A DNA stretch of 64,000 nucleotides from contig NZ_JAPWGO010000013.1 in the NCBI RefSeq assembly GCF_027213785.1, positions 1 to 64,000 of the forward strand, written 5' to 3'. Of this stretch, positions 14,866 through 23,463 are shown in pieces. How positions within the stretch are numbered: the first letter of the stretch is position 1; each line of letters opens with the position of its first letter. The position numbers were made by a program, and so were the translations under genes. The notes under the pieces are model-generated. The model made no database searches and was not told the DNA's origin. It was given only the letters and a program-made list of their open reading frames with translations. Origin of the DNA: Limimaricola sp. G21655-S1. GTDB lineage: Bacteria; Pseudomonadota; Alphaproteobacteria; Rhodobacterales; Rhodobacteraceae.

Positions 14866-17219
14866 GGCACCCAGATATTCTTGATCTGCGTGGCGCGGTG
14901 AAGGAAGCCGCGGCCTTGGCCATCGCGACCGGTCCAGTCGCGTGCCGCCCCGTCCTCGACCCAGGACTGCTTGAGGTTGCCTGCCGAGGCTTCCTCGATC
15001 ATCCGGCCACCGGCTCCGGTGCCGAAATACCAGATGCCCGCCACGTCGTCGTGCTCCGCGAGGGTCTTGGCCAGCGCGTCGCGCTCGCCCGCGACGATGT
15101 TGGCCACGCCGCCCGGCAGGTCCGAGGTGTCGAACACTTGATACAGATCGGTCGCGGCCAGCGGGTGGGTCTGCGACGGGATCGCGACCACCGCGTTGCC
15201 CATGGCGATCGCCGGCAGCACGAGGCTGACGAAGCCCAGAAGCGGCTGCGCGGTCGGGCAGGCGATGCCCATCACGCCCAGCGGCTCGTGCATGGCGAGC
15301 GTGACATGCGCGCTCTTGGTCTGGTGCACCGCGCCGTCGAACTTGTCGGCCTGCGCCGCGTACCAGAAGGTGCGGCGGATCGCGGTCTCGACCTCGGCCT
15401 GCGCCGCCGTCTTCGAGGCGCCGAACGAGGTCAGGCGTTCGGCGAACTCACCCGCCCGCGCCGAGAGGTTCTCGGCCACGTAGTAGAGCACCTGCGCGCG
15501 GTTGTGGCCCGTCGCCTTGCCCCAGCCCTTGGCCTTGTGCGCCGCCTCGACCGCGTTGCGGATGTCCTTGCGATTGCCGAGGCCCGCGAGGCCCACGGGG
15601 CCGCTCGCGCCCTGCACGGGGTAGGAGTAGCCCGAGTCGGGCCGTGCCTGCTTGCCGCCGATATAGAACTTGGCGGTGCGGTCGATCCGCGCGCCGGCGC
15701 CGGGCAGCGCCTCGCCGGGCTGACCCACCGGAGCCGATGGCACGGCTTCGGGCTTGCGTGCCTTCGGCTTGGGATGGGTGAGATAGGCCATCATGCCCTC
15801 GCGCCCGCCCTCGCGGCCGAAGCCGCTTTCGCGGTAGCCGCCGAAGCCCGCGCCCGCGTCGAAGACGTTGGTACAGTTGATCCAGACCACGCCCGCCTTC
15901 ACCTGCGCCGCGATGTCGAGGCAGAGGTTCACGTTCTCGGACCAGATCGAGGCGGCGAGGCCGTAGCGGGTGTTGTTGGCCAGCGCCACCGCGTCCTCTG
16001 GCGTGCGGAACGTGGTCACGGTCGCGACCGGGCCAAAGATCTCCTCGGTCGCCAGCGTCGATGCGGGCTCGACCTTCATGGCAATGGTCGGCGGGAAGAA
16101 GCAGCCCTCGGGGGCGCTGCCCTGCACCAGCTCCGCGCCCTCGGCCACGCCCTGTGCGACGAGGCCGCGAATCCGCTCGAGCTGCACCGGGTGGACGATC
16201 GCGCCCATGTCGGTGTTCTTGTCGAGCGGGTCGCCGACGCGCAGCTGGCGCATCCGCTTCTCGAGCAGTTCCTCGAAGCGCTTTGCGACGCTCTCGGCCA
16301 CCAGCACCCGCGCGCCGGCGCAGCAGACCTGGCCCGCGTTGAACCAGATCGCGTCGACGACGCCCTCGACCGCGGCATCCAGATCGGCATCGGCGAAGAC
16401 CACGAAGGGCGACTTGCCGCCCAGTTCCAGCGTCAGCGACTTGGCCGAACCGGCGGTTTCGCGACGGATGCGGCGGCCGACTTCGGTCGATCCGGTGAAG
16501 GCGATCTTGTCGAGGCCCTCATGCGCGACGATCGCGGCACCGGTGCGGCCGTCGCCGGTGACGATGTTGAGCACGCCCTTGGGCAGGCCGACCTCGGCCG
16601 CGATCTCGGCGAAGGCCAGTGCGGTGAGCGGGGTGTACTCGGCGGGCTTGAGCACCACGGTGTTGCCGGCGGCCAGCGCGGGCGCGACCTTCCACGCCAG
16701 CATCAGCAGCGGGAAGTTCCACGGGATGATCTGGCCGCAGACGCCATGCGGCGCGGTGCCCGGAAGCTCGTCCTCCATGATCTCGGCCCAGCCGGCATGG
16801 TGGTAGAAGTGGCGCGCGACCAGCGGCACGTCGGCGTCGCGGCTCTCGCGGATCGGCTTGCCGTTGTCGAGGCTCTCGAGCACGGCGAGGAAACGCGCAT
16901 GCTGCTGCACGTGGCGGGCGATGGCGTAGAGATACTTGGCCCGCTCGTGGCCGGGCAGCGCCGCCCAGCCGGGCTGGGCCGCGCGGGCGGCCTTGACGGC
17001 GGTGTCGACATCATCCTCGGTGCCCTGCGTGACCCGGCCCAAAAGCTCGTTCGAGGCGGGGGACAGGACGTCGAAGGTCTCGCCGGGCGCGGTGAAGGCG
17101 CCGTCGATGAAATGGCCGAAACCGGCCTCGTGCTTCTTGAGCCAATCGCGCACGATGGCGCTGTCCTCGGGGGCCTTGCCGTAATCCATGGTCGCGAGAA
17201 TGTCCGTGATCGTGTTCAT
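14853..17219 (-). CDS. Two-domain aldehyde dehydrogenase (ALDH16 type)
   Basis: A 788-residue NAD(P)-dependent aldehyde dehydrogenase with an added second ALDH-like half. Residues 1-480 form a complete enzyme: LTLELGGKSPF holds the catalytic Glu and FNAGQVCCAGARV the nucleophile (Cys299/300). Residues from about 520 repeat the fold (HEPLGVMGIACPTAQPLLG, LPAIAMGNAVVAIPS) but lack the cysteine motif. This is the layout of bacterial ALDH16 enzymes. It follows deoC by 13 bp, so it probably oxidises acetaldehyde from deoxyribose-5-phosphate cleavage to acetate. The start at 17219 has GGGAGAGCG just upstream. Confidence 0.9.
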   Translation of the reverse strand: MNTITDILATMDYGKAPEDSAIVRDWLKKHEAGFGHFIDGAFTAPGETFDVLSPASNELLGRVTQGTEDDVDTAVKAARAAQPGWAALPGHERAKYLYAIARHVQQHARFLAVLESLDNGKPIRESRDADVPLVARHFYHHAGWAEIMEDELPGTAPHGVCGQIIPWNFPLLMLAWKVAPALAAGNTVVLKPAEYTPLTALAFAEIAAEVGLPKGVLNIVTGDGRTGAAIVAHEGLDKIAFTGSTEVGRRIRRETAGSAKSLTLELGGKSPFVVFADADLDAAVEGVVDAIWFNAGQVCCAGARVLVAESVAKRFEELLEKRMRQLRVGDPLDKNTDMGAIVHPVQLERIRGLVAQGVAEGAELVQGSAPEGCFFPPTIAMKVEPASTLATEEIFGPVATVTTFRTPEDAVALANNTRYGLAASIWSENVNLCLDIAAQVKAGVVWINCTNVFDAGAGFGGYRESGFGREGGREGMMAYLTHPKPKARKPEAVPSAPVGQPGEALPGAGARIDRTAKFYIGGKQARPDSGYSYPVQGASGPVGLAGLGNRKDIRNAVEAAHKAKGWGKATGHNRAQVLYYVAENLSARAGEFAERLTSFGASKTAAQAEVETAIRRTFWYAAQADKFDGAVHQTKSAHVTLAMHEPLGVMGIACPTAQPLLGFVSLVLPAIAMGNAVVAIPSQTHPLAATDLYQVFDTSDLPGGVANIVAGERDALAKTLAEHDDVAGIWYFGTGAGGRMIEEASAGNLKQSWVEDGAARDWTGRDGQGRGFLHRATQIKNIWVPYGE

Positions 17220-17232
17220 GACGCGCTCTCCC

Positions 17233-18225
17233 TCAGGCCAGCGAATGACGGTGGGCGGCGGCGTAGCGCCCGGTGACGTGGTGCTCCAACTGGCGCTCGA
17301 TATCGCCCAGCATCGACGAGGCGCCGAGCCGGAACAGGTCGGGCTGGAGCCAGTCGTTCCCGAGCTCTTCCTTCATCAGGTACTGCCAGGCGAGCGCGTC
17401 CTTCGCGGATTTCATGCCGCCCGCGGGCTTGAAGCCGACCCGGTGGCCGGTGGCGTCGCCGTAGTCGCGCAGCGCCCGCACCATGGTCAGCGACACGGGC
17501 AGGGTGGCGTTGACGCCCTCCTTGCCGGTCGAGGTCTTGATGAAGTCGGCCCCCGCCTGCATCGCCACCATCGAGGCCGCGTAGACGTTGCGCAGCGTTG
17601 CGATGTCGCCGGTGGCGAGGATCGCCTTGAGATGCGCGTCGCCGCAGGCTTCGCGCATCGCCGCCACCTCGTCATAGAGCGCGGCCCAGTCGCGTTTGAG
17701 CACGTGCTCGCGGGTGATGACGATGTCGATCTCATGCGCACCCTGATCGACGGTCCAGCGGATTTCCTCGAGCCGCAGATGCAGCGGCATGAGGCCGGCG
17801 GGAAAGCCGGTGGCGACCGAGGCCACGGGGATGCCGGTGCCGCGCAGCGCCTTCACGGCATGCGGCACCATGGTCGGATAGACGCAAACCGCGCCGGTGG
17901 TTAGGCCCATATCGGCGATGCCGAGCCCTTCCATGATGCGCGGCGCGAGCGGCTGGCGCGCCTTGGCGCAGAGCCGCTGCACTCGGCCCTCGGTGTCGTC
18001 GCCCGCCAGCGTGGTCAGGTCGATGCAGCGGATCGCGTTGACCAGCCAGGCGGCCTGATGGGTCTTCTTGACCGAGCGGCGGGTGGTCAGGGTCGCGGCG
18101 CGCCGTTCCGCCGCCGAGCGGTTGAGGGCGCGGCCTTCGAACATCGCCGGGTCGAGCTTTGTTCCGAGGTTGCGGGCTTGGTTCGTGAGGCTCTCGGGCT
18201 GGTCTGGCAGCGCGGCTGTGGTCAT
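17233..18225 (-). CDS. deoC: Deoxyribose-phosphate aldolase
   Basis: A 330-residue DeoC of the long form. The Schiff-base lysine is in DFIKTSTGKEGVNATLP and the second conserved lysine in VGFKPAGGMKSAKDA. It cleaves 2-deoxyribose-5-phosphate to glyceraldehyde-3-phosphate and acetaldehyde. The start at 18225 is chosen because CCGGAG lies 8 bases before it; an ATG 18 bp upstream is less likely. It is the first gene of a two-gene operon with the ALDH16-type enzyme. Other deo genes (phosphorylases, phosphopentomutase) are not in the window. Confidence 0.95.
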   Translation of the reverse strand: MTTAALPDQPESLTNQARNLGTKLDPAMFEGRALNRSAAERRAATLTTRRSVKKTHQAAWLVNAIRCIDLTTLAGDDTEGRVQRLCAKARQPLAPRIMEGLGIADMGLTTGAVCVYPTMVPHAVKALRGTGIPVASVATGFPAGLMPLHLRLEEIRWTVDQGAHEIDIVITREHVLKRDWAALYDEVAAMREACGDAHLKAILATGDIATLRNVYAASMVAMQAGADFIKTSTGKEGVNATLPVSLTMVRALRDYGDATGHRVGFKPAGGMKSAKDALAWQYLMKEELGNDWLQPDLFRLGASSMLGDIERQLEHHVTGRYAAAHRHSLA

Positions 18226-18484
18226 CGGTCGGGCTCCGGCCATGAAGGTGGACCCGGAATGTCTAACAGATAACGGTGATCTGCCTAGGGCGTCGCGACG
18301 GCACCTGTCGAAAGGTCAGGCCGGCGCGGGCATTTGCCCACTCCGCGACCTTAACGCTCAGCGCCGCGCAGGCACTCCGGTCCGGCCAAGTATGCTGTCC
18401 TTCCGGCGCGAGTGCCAGATGTTCCGGGCCCCCTTACATTATGTGCGGCTCAATCAGAAAGCCTGACGATGCGCGACAACCGTA

Positions 18485-18655
18485 TCACTTGGTCAGGATC
18501 AGCTTGCCCGCGCGGGTGATGCGCAGCGTGTAGCTCTGGCCGTCCAGCAGGATACGGGCGCGTATGCCGTCGCCGGTCAGGGCGCGCGCGTCGTGAACGG
18601 GCAGGTCGGCGTCTTCGGCGCGCACCGGGTAGGGAAGGGTGGTCATCGGCGTCAT
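18485..18655 (-). CDS. hemP: Hemin uptake protein HemP
   Basis: A 56-residue protein ending ARILLDGQSYTLRITRAGKLILTK, the near-invariant HemP signature (LR-TR--KLILTK). The start at 18655 has GAGGAG 6 bases upstream. HemP proteins are usually found beside haem or iron uptake genes and are iron-regulated; here no such neighbour exists. Between it and deoC (18226-18484) I see no gene; that gap should hold the deoC promoter. Confidence 0.88.
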   Translation of the reverse strand: MTPMTTLPYPVRAEDADLPVHDARALTGDGIRARILLDGQSYTLRITRAGKLILTK

Positions 18656-18726
18656 GTCGAACTCCTCGAGCACAGGTCGAACACTGGGGCGCGGCTTGCC
18701 CGAGGGGCTGGCATGCGGTTGCCATT

Positions 18727-18755
18727 AAGTTGATTAAAAGAATCGGGTTTGTCAA
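18727..18755 (-). promoter_or_regulatory. Possible hemP promoter
   Basis: An AT-rich patch upstream of hemP. On the minus strand there is a perfect TTGACA (18755-18750), followed after 16-17 bases by a weak -10 (around CAACTT). An iron-responsive site would be expected here, but I cannot match one with confidence. Confidence 0.35.
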
Positions 18756-18808
18756 CTGCACGCGTGTATCTGTCGGCGGGCCGCCGGTTTTCCCATCCCC
18801 GGCGGGTG

Positions 18809-19771
18809 TCAATCGGCCGAGAAACGCCATTCCGTGACTTGCCGGAATCCGGCCCCCGGCGTGATCCGGAAGGTCGGAAAGGCAGGGTGATGCGGCGCGT
18901 CGGGCCAGCGCTGCGCTTCGATGGCGAGCCCTGCATAAGGCGCGAGCCCGGCGCGGTCGGCGTCGCGCCCGTCATAGACCTGAAGCCCCGGCGCCGTGGT
19001 GGCGATGCGCATGGTGACGCCACCGCCGATCATCTCCATGACCTCCCGCAACTCGGCATCCTCGTGCGACAGGCAGAAATTGTGGTCGAGCGGCGGCGCG
19101 CCCGGCGTGATCGCGCGCGGCGCCCGGAAATCATGGCTGCTTCCGGGGGTGGGGGCGATTTCGCCTGTGGGCAGCGATTCCGCGTCCGTGGGCAGCCAGT
19201 GCCCGGCCGCGACGCGCAGCAACTGCCCTTCGATCGTCGGGGTGCCGGCAAGGTTCCAGTAGCTGTGATTGACCGGGTTCATCAGCGTCGGCTCGTCGGT
19301 CGTGGCCTCGAGTTCGAGCCGCAAGGTGGCGGGGGCGCGCAGCGACCAGCGGGCGCTGATCCGGCGGTTGCCGGGAAATCCGTCCGCGCCATCGGGTAGA
19401 TCGACCGCGAGCGTCGCGGTGTCGGCGGTTTCCTCGATCACCTCCCAGATCTTGAACTGCGTGCCATGGCGTCCCGAATGCAGCAAGGCGCGGTGATGAT
19501 TGGCGGTAAAGCGGTATTCCGCCCCGTCGATCGTGGCACGGGCACCGGCGATGCGGTTGGCGACGGGACCGATGATGGCCCCGAAGTATTTCATCGCCCC
19601 GTCATAGGCCGCGAGATCGTCCGAGCCGATCGTCAGGTTGCGCTCGAGCCCGTCGAGCCGAACCGCGTGCAGGATCGAGCCGCGCGTCAGCAGATCGACC
19701 GAGAGCCCCGCTCCCGAAAGCAACAGGCGGTGCACCGCGCGGCCCTGCTCGTCGGTGGCGAAGGGGGTCAC
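18809..19771 (-). CDS. galM: Aldose 1-epimerase (galactose mutarotase)
   Basis: A 320-residue GalM-type mutarotase that interconverts alpha and beta anomers of aldoses. The catalytic histidine is in NPVNHSYWNLAG and the catalytic glutamate in LAIEAQRWPDAPHHP. The substrate-binding segment is GPVANRIAGARATIDG, and LDHNFCL is also conserved. It starts at a GTG overlapping the lactonase stop by 4 bp (GTGA) and is the last gene of the galactose operon. Confidence 0.9.
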   Translation of the reverse strand: MTPFATDEQGRAVHRLLLSGAGLSVDLLTRGSILHAVRLDGLERNLTIGSDDLAAYDGAMKYFGAIIGPVANRIAGARATIDGAEYRFTANHHRALLHSGRHGTQFKIWEVIEETADTATLAVDLPDGADGFPGNRRISARWSLRAPATLRLELEATTDEPTLMNPVNHSYWNLAGTPTIEGQLLRVAAGHWLPTDAESLPTGEIAPTPGSSHDFRAPRAITPGAPPLDHNFCLSHEDAELREVMEMIGGGVTMRIATTAPGLQVYDGRDADRAGLAPYAGLAIEAQRWPDAPHHPAFPTFRITPGAGFRQVTEWRFSAD

Positions 19772-20631
19772 AGGATCACCTGGTGCTCTTTCTGCCCCGG
19801 TGCCTCGGCCCGGACCTGGAAGGTACGGCCCGAATCCGGGCCGTCGGCGATCTCGGCCTCGGACAGCCCCGCCGTGGCCGAGGTGAGGTACATCGTCCGC
19901 ATGTCGTCGCCGCCGAAGGCGGGGCAGGTGACCTGCGGCGCGGTGGGGCAGGGATGGACCGCCACCTCGCGCCCATCGCGGTCGTAGCCCGCGACCCGGG
20001 CGGATCCCCATTGCGCGTTCCACAGCGTGCCTTCGGCATCGACCACCGCGCCGTCGGGGTTGTGGCCCGCGCGCTTGCAATCGACGAAGACCTCGGCCTC
20101 GCCCACGGGCCAGCCATTCCCATCGGTCCGCTGGCGCATGATCATCCCGGTCGGCGTGTCCGAATAGTGGAGATACCCGCCCTCGGGTGGAAAGCAGATC
20201 GCATTGGGGATGGACATGCCGGAACGGACCTGCCGCAGCTCGCCGCGATAGTAGCGGTAGAGCGCGCCGGCATTGGTCTCGGCGTCGATGCCCATGGTCG
20301 AGACGTAGAAGCCGCCATGCGGATCGGCGCGGCCGTCATTGGAGCGGGTGACAGGGTTGTCGCTGTCGAAATCGCAGACCCGCTCGCTCCGCCCGGTCTT
20401 GATGTCGAATGTCAGCAGCGCCTTGTTGGTGGCGACGAGCAGCGTGTCGCGATCGACCCAGCCGGCGCAGGAGGGCATGTCCTCGAAGGCCCAGTGCCGA
20501 CCCGGCATGTGCAGGCGGCGACCGAGAATGTCGAACCAGAAGAGCTCTCCGCGTTCCGGATGCCACAGCGCGCCCTCACCCAGCACACAAGAGGTGTCGT
20601 CGAAGACCTCGAAGGCGGCGCGCGCACTCAT
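19768..20631 (-). CDS. SMP-30/gluconolactonase-family sugar lactonase
   Basis: A 287-residue six-bladed beta-propeller lactonase. Metal-binding residues fit the family: Glu in [10 protein letters not shown], Asn in [14 protein letters not shown], Asn in SIPNAICF and Asp in [10 protein letters not shown]. It hydrolyses an aldonolactone; given dgoK and dgoA next door, galactono-1,4-lactone (or L-arabinonolactone) is likely. It overlaps both neighbours by 4 bp. Confidence 0.9.
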   Translation of the reverse strand: MSARAAFEVFDDTSCVLGEGALWHPERGELFWFDILGRRLHMPGRHWAFEDMPSCAGWVDRDTLLVATNKALLTFDIKTGRSERVCDFDSDNPVTRSNDGRADPHGGFYVSTMGIDAETNAGALYRYYRGELRQVRSGMSIPNAICFPPEGGYLHYSDTPTGMIMRQRTDGNGWPVGEAEVFVDCKRAGHNPDGAVVDAEGTLWNAQWGSARVAGYDRDGREVAVHPCPTAPQVTCPAFGGDDMRTMYLTSATAGLSEAEIADGPDSGRTFQVRAEAPGQKEHQVIL

Positions 20632-21233
20632 GCCACGGCCTCGTCGAAGGCCGCGACGATCTCGCGGGCGCGGCGCCCGACCTCCGCCGCCGCAAGGCCC
20701 GGCGTGTAGAGCGCGGTGCCCAGACCGAACCCGTCGGCTCCGGCGGCGATCCAGTCGCGGAAGTTCGACGCCCCGGCGCCGCCCACGGCGTAGATCGGCG
20801 CCTCCGGGGGGAATACCGCGCGCATCGCCTTGAGCCCGTCGGGCCCGATCAGGCTCGCCGGGAACAGCTTGAGACCGGTGGCCCCGGCGGAGAGCGCCGC
20901 GAAGCCCTCGGTCGGGGTCATCACGCCGGGCCAGCTTTCCATGCCGGCCGCGACGGTGGCGTGAATCACCTCCGGGTCCATGTTGGGGGAGACCACGAGA
21001 TTGCCGCCTGCCGCCTTCAACTCGGCGACCTGCGCGGTGGTGAGCACCGTGCCCGCGCCGATCGTGGCGCGGCCCGCGCAGGCGCTGGCCATGGCGCGGA
21101 TGCTGTCGAAGGGGCGCGGCGAGTTCAGCGGCACCTCGATCACCGTGATGCCTTCGGCGATCAGCGCCTCGGCGACGGAAACGGCATCCTCAGGGGTGAT
21201 GCCGCGCAGGATCGCGATCAGCGGTCGGGTCAT
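20628..21233 (-). CDS. dgoA: 2-dehydro-3-deoxy-6-phosphogalactonate aldolase
   Basis: A 201-residue KDPG/KDPGal aldolase (class I). Motifs are [14 protein letters not shown], the [14 protein letters not shown] variant typical of DgoA rather than Eda, GAGTVLT, and the Schiff-base lysine in TGLKLFPA. It splits 2-keto-3-deoxy-6-phosphogalactonate to pyruvate and glyceraldehyde-3-phosphate. It lies directly after dgoK with a 4-bp overlap. Confidence 0.93.
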   Translation of the reverse strand: MTRPLIAILRGITPEDAVSVAEALIAEGITVIEVPLNSPRPFDSIRAMASACAGRATIGAGTVLTTAQVAELKAAGGNLVVSPNMDPEVIHATVAAGMESWPGVMTPTEGFAALSAGATGLKLFPASLIGPDGLKAMRAVFPPEAPIYAVGGAGASNFRDWIAAGADGFGLGTALYTPGLAAAEVGRRAREIVAAFDEAVA

Positions 21234-22120
21234 GCGGTGGTCCTTTGCTTCCAGGCGGCGGTGAGGCCCGCCAGCGTCGCGGCGGTGCCGTTGGCCTGCG
21301 TCGCGGGTGCGCCCTGCGCGCCCAGCGCGCGGACATAGAGCCCCGCGAGGCCGCCGGCGCCGATCACCCCGATCTGCTGGCCGAGCCAGTAGGGTTTCGC
21401 GGCGGCGAGCTCGGCCCCGATCAGCAGCCCCGAAAGCCGGGCCCGCTGCACCGCGCCGCTTCGGCCCTGAAGCAGCCCCTCGGCGCGGATCGAGAACAGC
21501 GCCGAGGCTAGCCGCTCGGGGCGCGACAGGGTCTCGGCCACGCCCGCGTCGAAGGCCGCCTCGTCCCACCCTTCATTCGTGAGCGAATGGCGCAGCACGG
21601 TATGGGTGGACAGCGCCGCGAAGAGCTCGCCGGTCAGGAAGCTGCGAAAGCTCACCACCTCGCCGGCGCTGAGATGCGCCCATTTCGAGTGGCTGCCCGG
21701 CAGGCAGAGCACGCCGTCCCACCCGGGATTGAGCGCGAGGAAGCCCGCGATCTGGGTCTCTTCACCGCGCATCACGTCGGCGGGGTCCGACTGCGACAGG
21801 CCGGGAATGATCGAGACGTCGAGTTCGCCGGGCGCGCGGGTCAGCGCCGGCGACAGAGGTGGGCACGGCACCGACGCGTAGGACGCCTCGGCCCAGCCCT
21901 GCCTTGCGCCGACCATGCCGCAGGCGACGATCGGCACCGGCCCCTGTTCGAGCCAGTCACCGGCCAGAGCGCGCAGCGCGGTCTCGAAATCCTCGGGGGC
22001 GAGGCGGCCCATTCCCGCATCGGAGCCGCGCTCCTCGATCACCGTGCCGTCGCGACGCATCGCCCACCCACGCAGCCGCGAGGTGCCCCAGTCGAGTGCG
22101 ATCCAATCGGGCCGGCTCAT
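21230..22120 (-). CDS. dgoK: 2-dehydro-3-deoxygalactonokinase
   Basis: A 296-residue DgoK. It has [13 protein letters not shown] (phosphate-binding), [35 protein letters not shown] and [10 protein letters not shown]. It phosphorylates 2-keto-3-deoxygalactonate at C6. Start and stop overlap the flanking genes by 4 bp each. Confidence 0.93.
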   Translation of the reverse strand: MSRPDWIALDWGTSRLRGWAMRRDGTVIEERGSDAGMGRLAPEDFETALRALAGDWLEQGPVPIVACGMVGARQGWAEASYASVPCPPLSPALTRAPGELDVSIIPGLSQSDPADVMRGEETQIAGFLALNPGWDGVLCLPGSHSKWAHLSAGEVVSFRSFLTGELFAALSTHTVLRHSLTNEGWDEAAFDAGVAETLSRPERLASALFSIRAEGLLQGRSGAVQRARLSGLLIGAELAAAKPYWLGQQIGVIGAGGLAGLYVRALGAQGAPATQANGTAATLAGLTAAWKQRTTA

Positions 22121-22899
22121 CCGGTCACGCTGACGCCGGCGTCGATCACCAGCATCTGGCTGGTCACCATCCGCGCGGCGTCCGAGGCAAGGAACAGCAC
22201 GCCGCCCGCGATATCCTCGGGCTGCATCAGATCGGGCAGGCATTGGCGCTGGCGGTGCTTCTCCACCGCTTCGGGGCTGGCCCAGAGCGCCTTCTGCCGC
22301 TCGGTCATCACCCAGCCGGGGGCCAGGGCGTTGACGCGGATGCCGCGCCCGCCCCATTCGCGGGCGAGGCTGCGGGTCAGCCCCATGATCGCGGCATTCG
22401 CGGCGACATAGGCCGAGAGGCGTGGCACGCCCATCAGGTAGCTGCCGGAGGACATGTTGACGATCGCGCCGCCGCCCGCGGCCTCCATCATCGGCGCCAC
22501 CTTCTGCGCGGCGAAGAAGTAAGGCTTGAGATTGACCGCGAGGCAGGCGTCCCACTCGGCCTCGGTCATCTCCTGCGCGTCGTGGCGGGTGTCGTCGGCG
22601 GCGTTGGAGACGAGCACGGTCACCGGGCCATGCGTCGTCGCGGCAGTGTCGATCGCGGCCATCAGGGCAGGGGTGTCGGTCACGTCGCCCTGCACGAAGA
22701 GCGGGCGGTTGCCGGTGCGGGCCTCCATCTCCTCGACCGTGGCGCTCGCATCGGCGCGGTCGAAGAAGGCGACCCGCGCACCCTGCCGCAGGAACGCCTC
22801 GACCAGCGCGGCCCCGATGCCGCTGGCGCCGCCGGTGAGGAACACCGAGGCGTCCTTCAGATCCGGATGGACCGCCTCAAACCCTGTACCGCTCTCCAT
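22117..22899 (-). CDS. SDR-family oxidoreductase, probable sugar dehydrogenase with atypical active site
   Basis: A 260-residue short-chain dehydrogenase. The Rossmann motif is TGGASGIG, the NAG-equivalent is SNAADD, and the catalytic serine (Ser151) and tyrosine (Tyr164) are present. The expected Lys of YxxxK is Asn168 (codon AAT), giving Y-V-A-A-N. As first gene of the galactose operon it would oxidise galactose (or a related aldose) to the lactone handled by the SMP-30 protein. The missing lysine makes the activity uncertain. Confidence 0.8.
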   Translation of the reverse strand: MESGTGFEAVHPDLKDASVFLTGGASGIGAALVEAFLRQGARVAFFDRADASATVEEMEARTGNRPLFVQGDVTDTPALMAAIDTAATTHGPVTVLVSNAADDTRHDAQEMTEAEWDACLAVNLKPYFFAAQKVAPMMEAAGGGAIVNMSSGSYLMGVPRLSAYVAANAAIMGLTRSLAREWGGRGIRVNALAPGWVMTERQKALWASPEAVEKHRQRQCLPDLMQPEDIAGGVLFLASDAARMVTSQMLVIDAGVSVTG

Positions 22900-22979
22900 C
22901 GTCCTCTCCCGTGCTGCGCAGGCAGAGTGTCACCGCCGCGCACGGAGTTACAAGGGTCGGCAAGGCGATCTGGATCCCT

Positions 22980-22996
22980 GTTTCATATAATGAGAC
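22980..22996. promoter_or_regulatory. Candidate IclR-type operator upstream of the galactose operon
   Basis: GTTTCATATAATGAGAC is an imperfect 17-bp palindrome of the GTTTC-N7-GAAAC kind bound by many IclR-family regulators, with one changed base in the right arm. It lies 81 bp before the SDR start. No IclR gene is in the window, so the regulator would act from elsewhere. Confidence 0.4.
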
Positions 22997-23016
22997 GTTG
23001 GTTTCAAATACCGGGA

Positions 23017-23376
23017 TCAATAGCAGAGTACCGTGTCGGCGGCATGGGCGAGGTCGATCAGCGTTTCGGGCATCGCGAACTCGGCCGGGTGGCCTTCGAG
23101 CAACTCCTCATCATAGCCGCGCGCCTTGGCCGACAGCCCGGAGACGCGGAATCGCGCCCCGGCCTCGGCCAGGGCCGTGAGATGGTCGGACAGCCGTCCC
23201 GTTCCCTGGCCCTCGATCCCGGCATGCGCGGGCGCGAGCAGATGCACCCCATCGCCGGCGAGGAACAGCGTGACGTCATGGCCCTTATGCGCGGCGGTCA
23301 GCGCGACTAGGCAGCCCAGCGTCGCCTTGTTGGGGTCGGCGGGACCGGTGTGGATATGCACGAGAAAGCGAGGCAT
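23017..23376 (-). CDS. DsrE/F-like family protein
   Basis: A 119-residue protein with the DsrE-like pattern: LVHIHTGPADPNKATLGCLVA near the start, DVTLFLAGDGVHLL in the middle and a C-terminal TLIDLAHAADTVLCY. The DsrE fold occurs in sulfur-transfer proteins and in uncharacterised cytosolic proteins. The single Cys22 is not in the classic DsrE active-site position. GGAGAG precedes the start. Its role is unknown. Confidence 0.75.
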   Translation of the reverse strand: MPRFLVHIHTGPADPNKATLGCLVALTAAHKGHDVTLFLAGDGVHLLAPAHAGIEGQGTGRLSDHLTALAEAGARFRVSGLSAKARGYDEELLEGHPAEFAMPETLIDLAHAADTVLCY

Positions 23377-23463
23377 GGGATCTCTCCGGGATCGGTCCCG
23401 CCCCGGCAGGGGGCGGGGGTTTCAGGAAACCGCCGACGCACCCTCCCGGTCAAGCGCGGCCTG

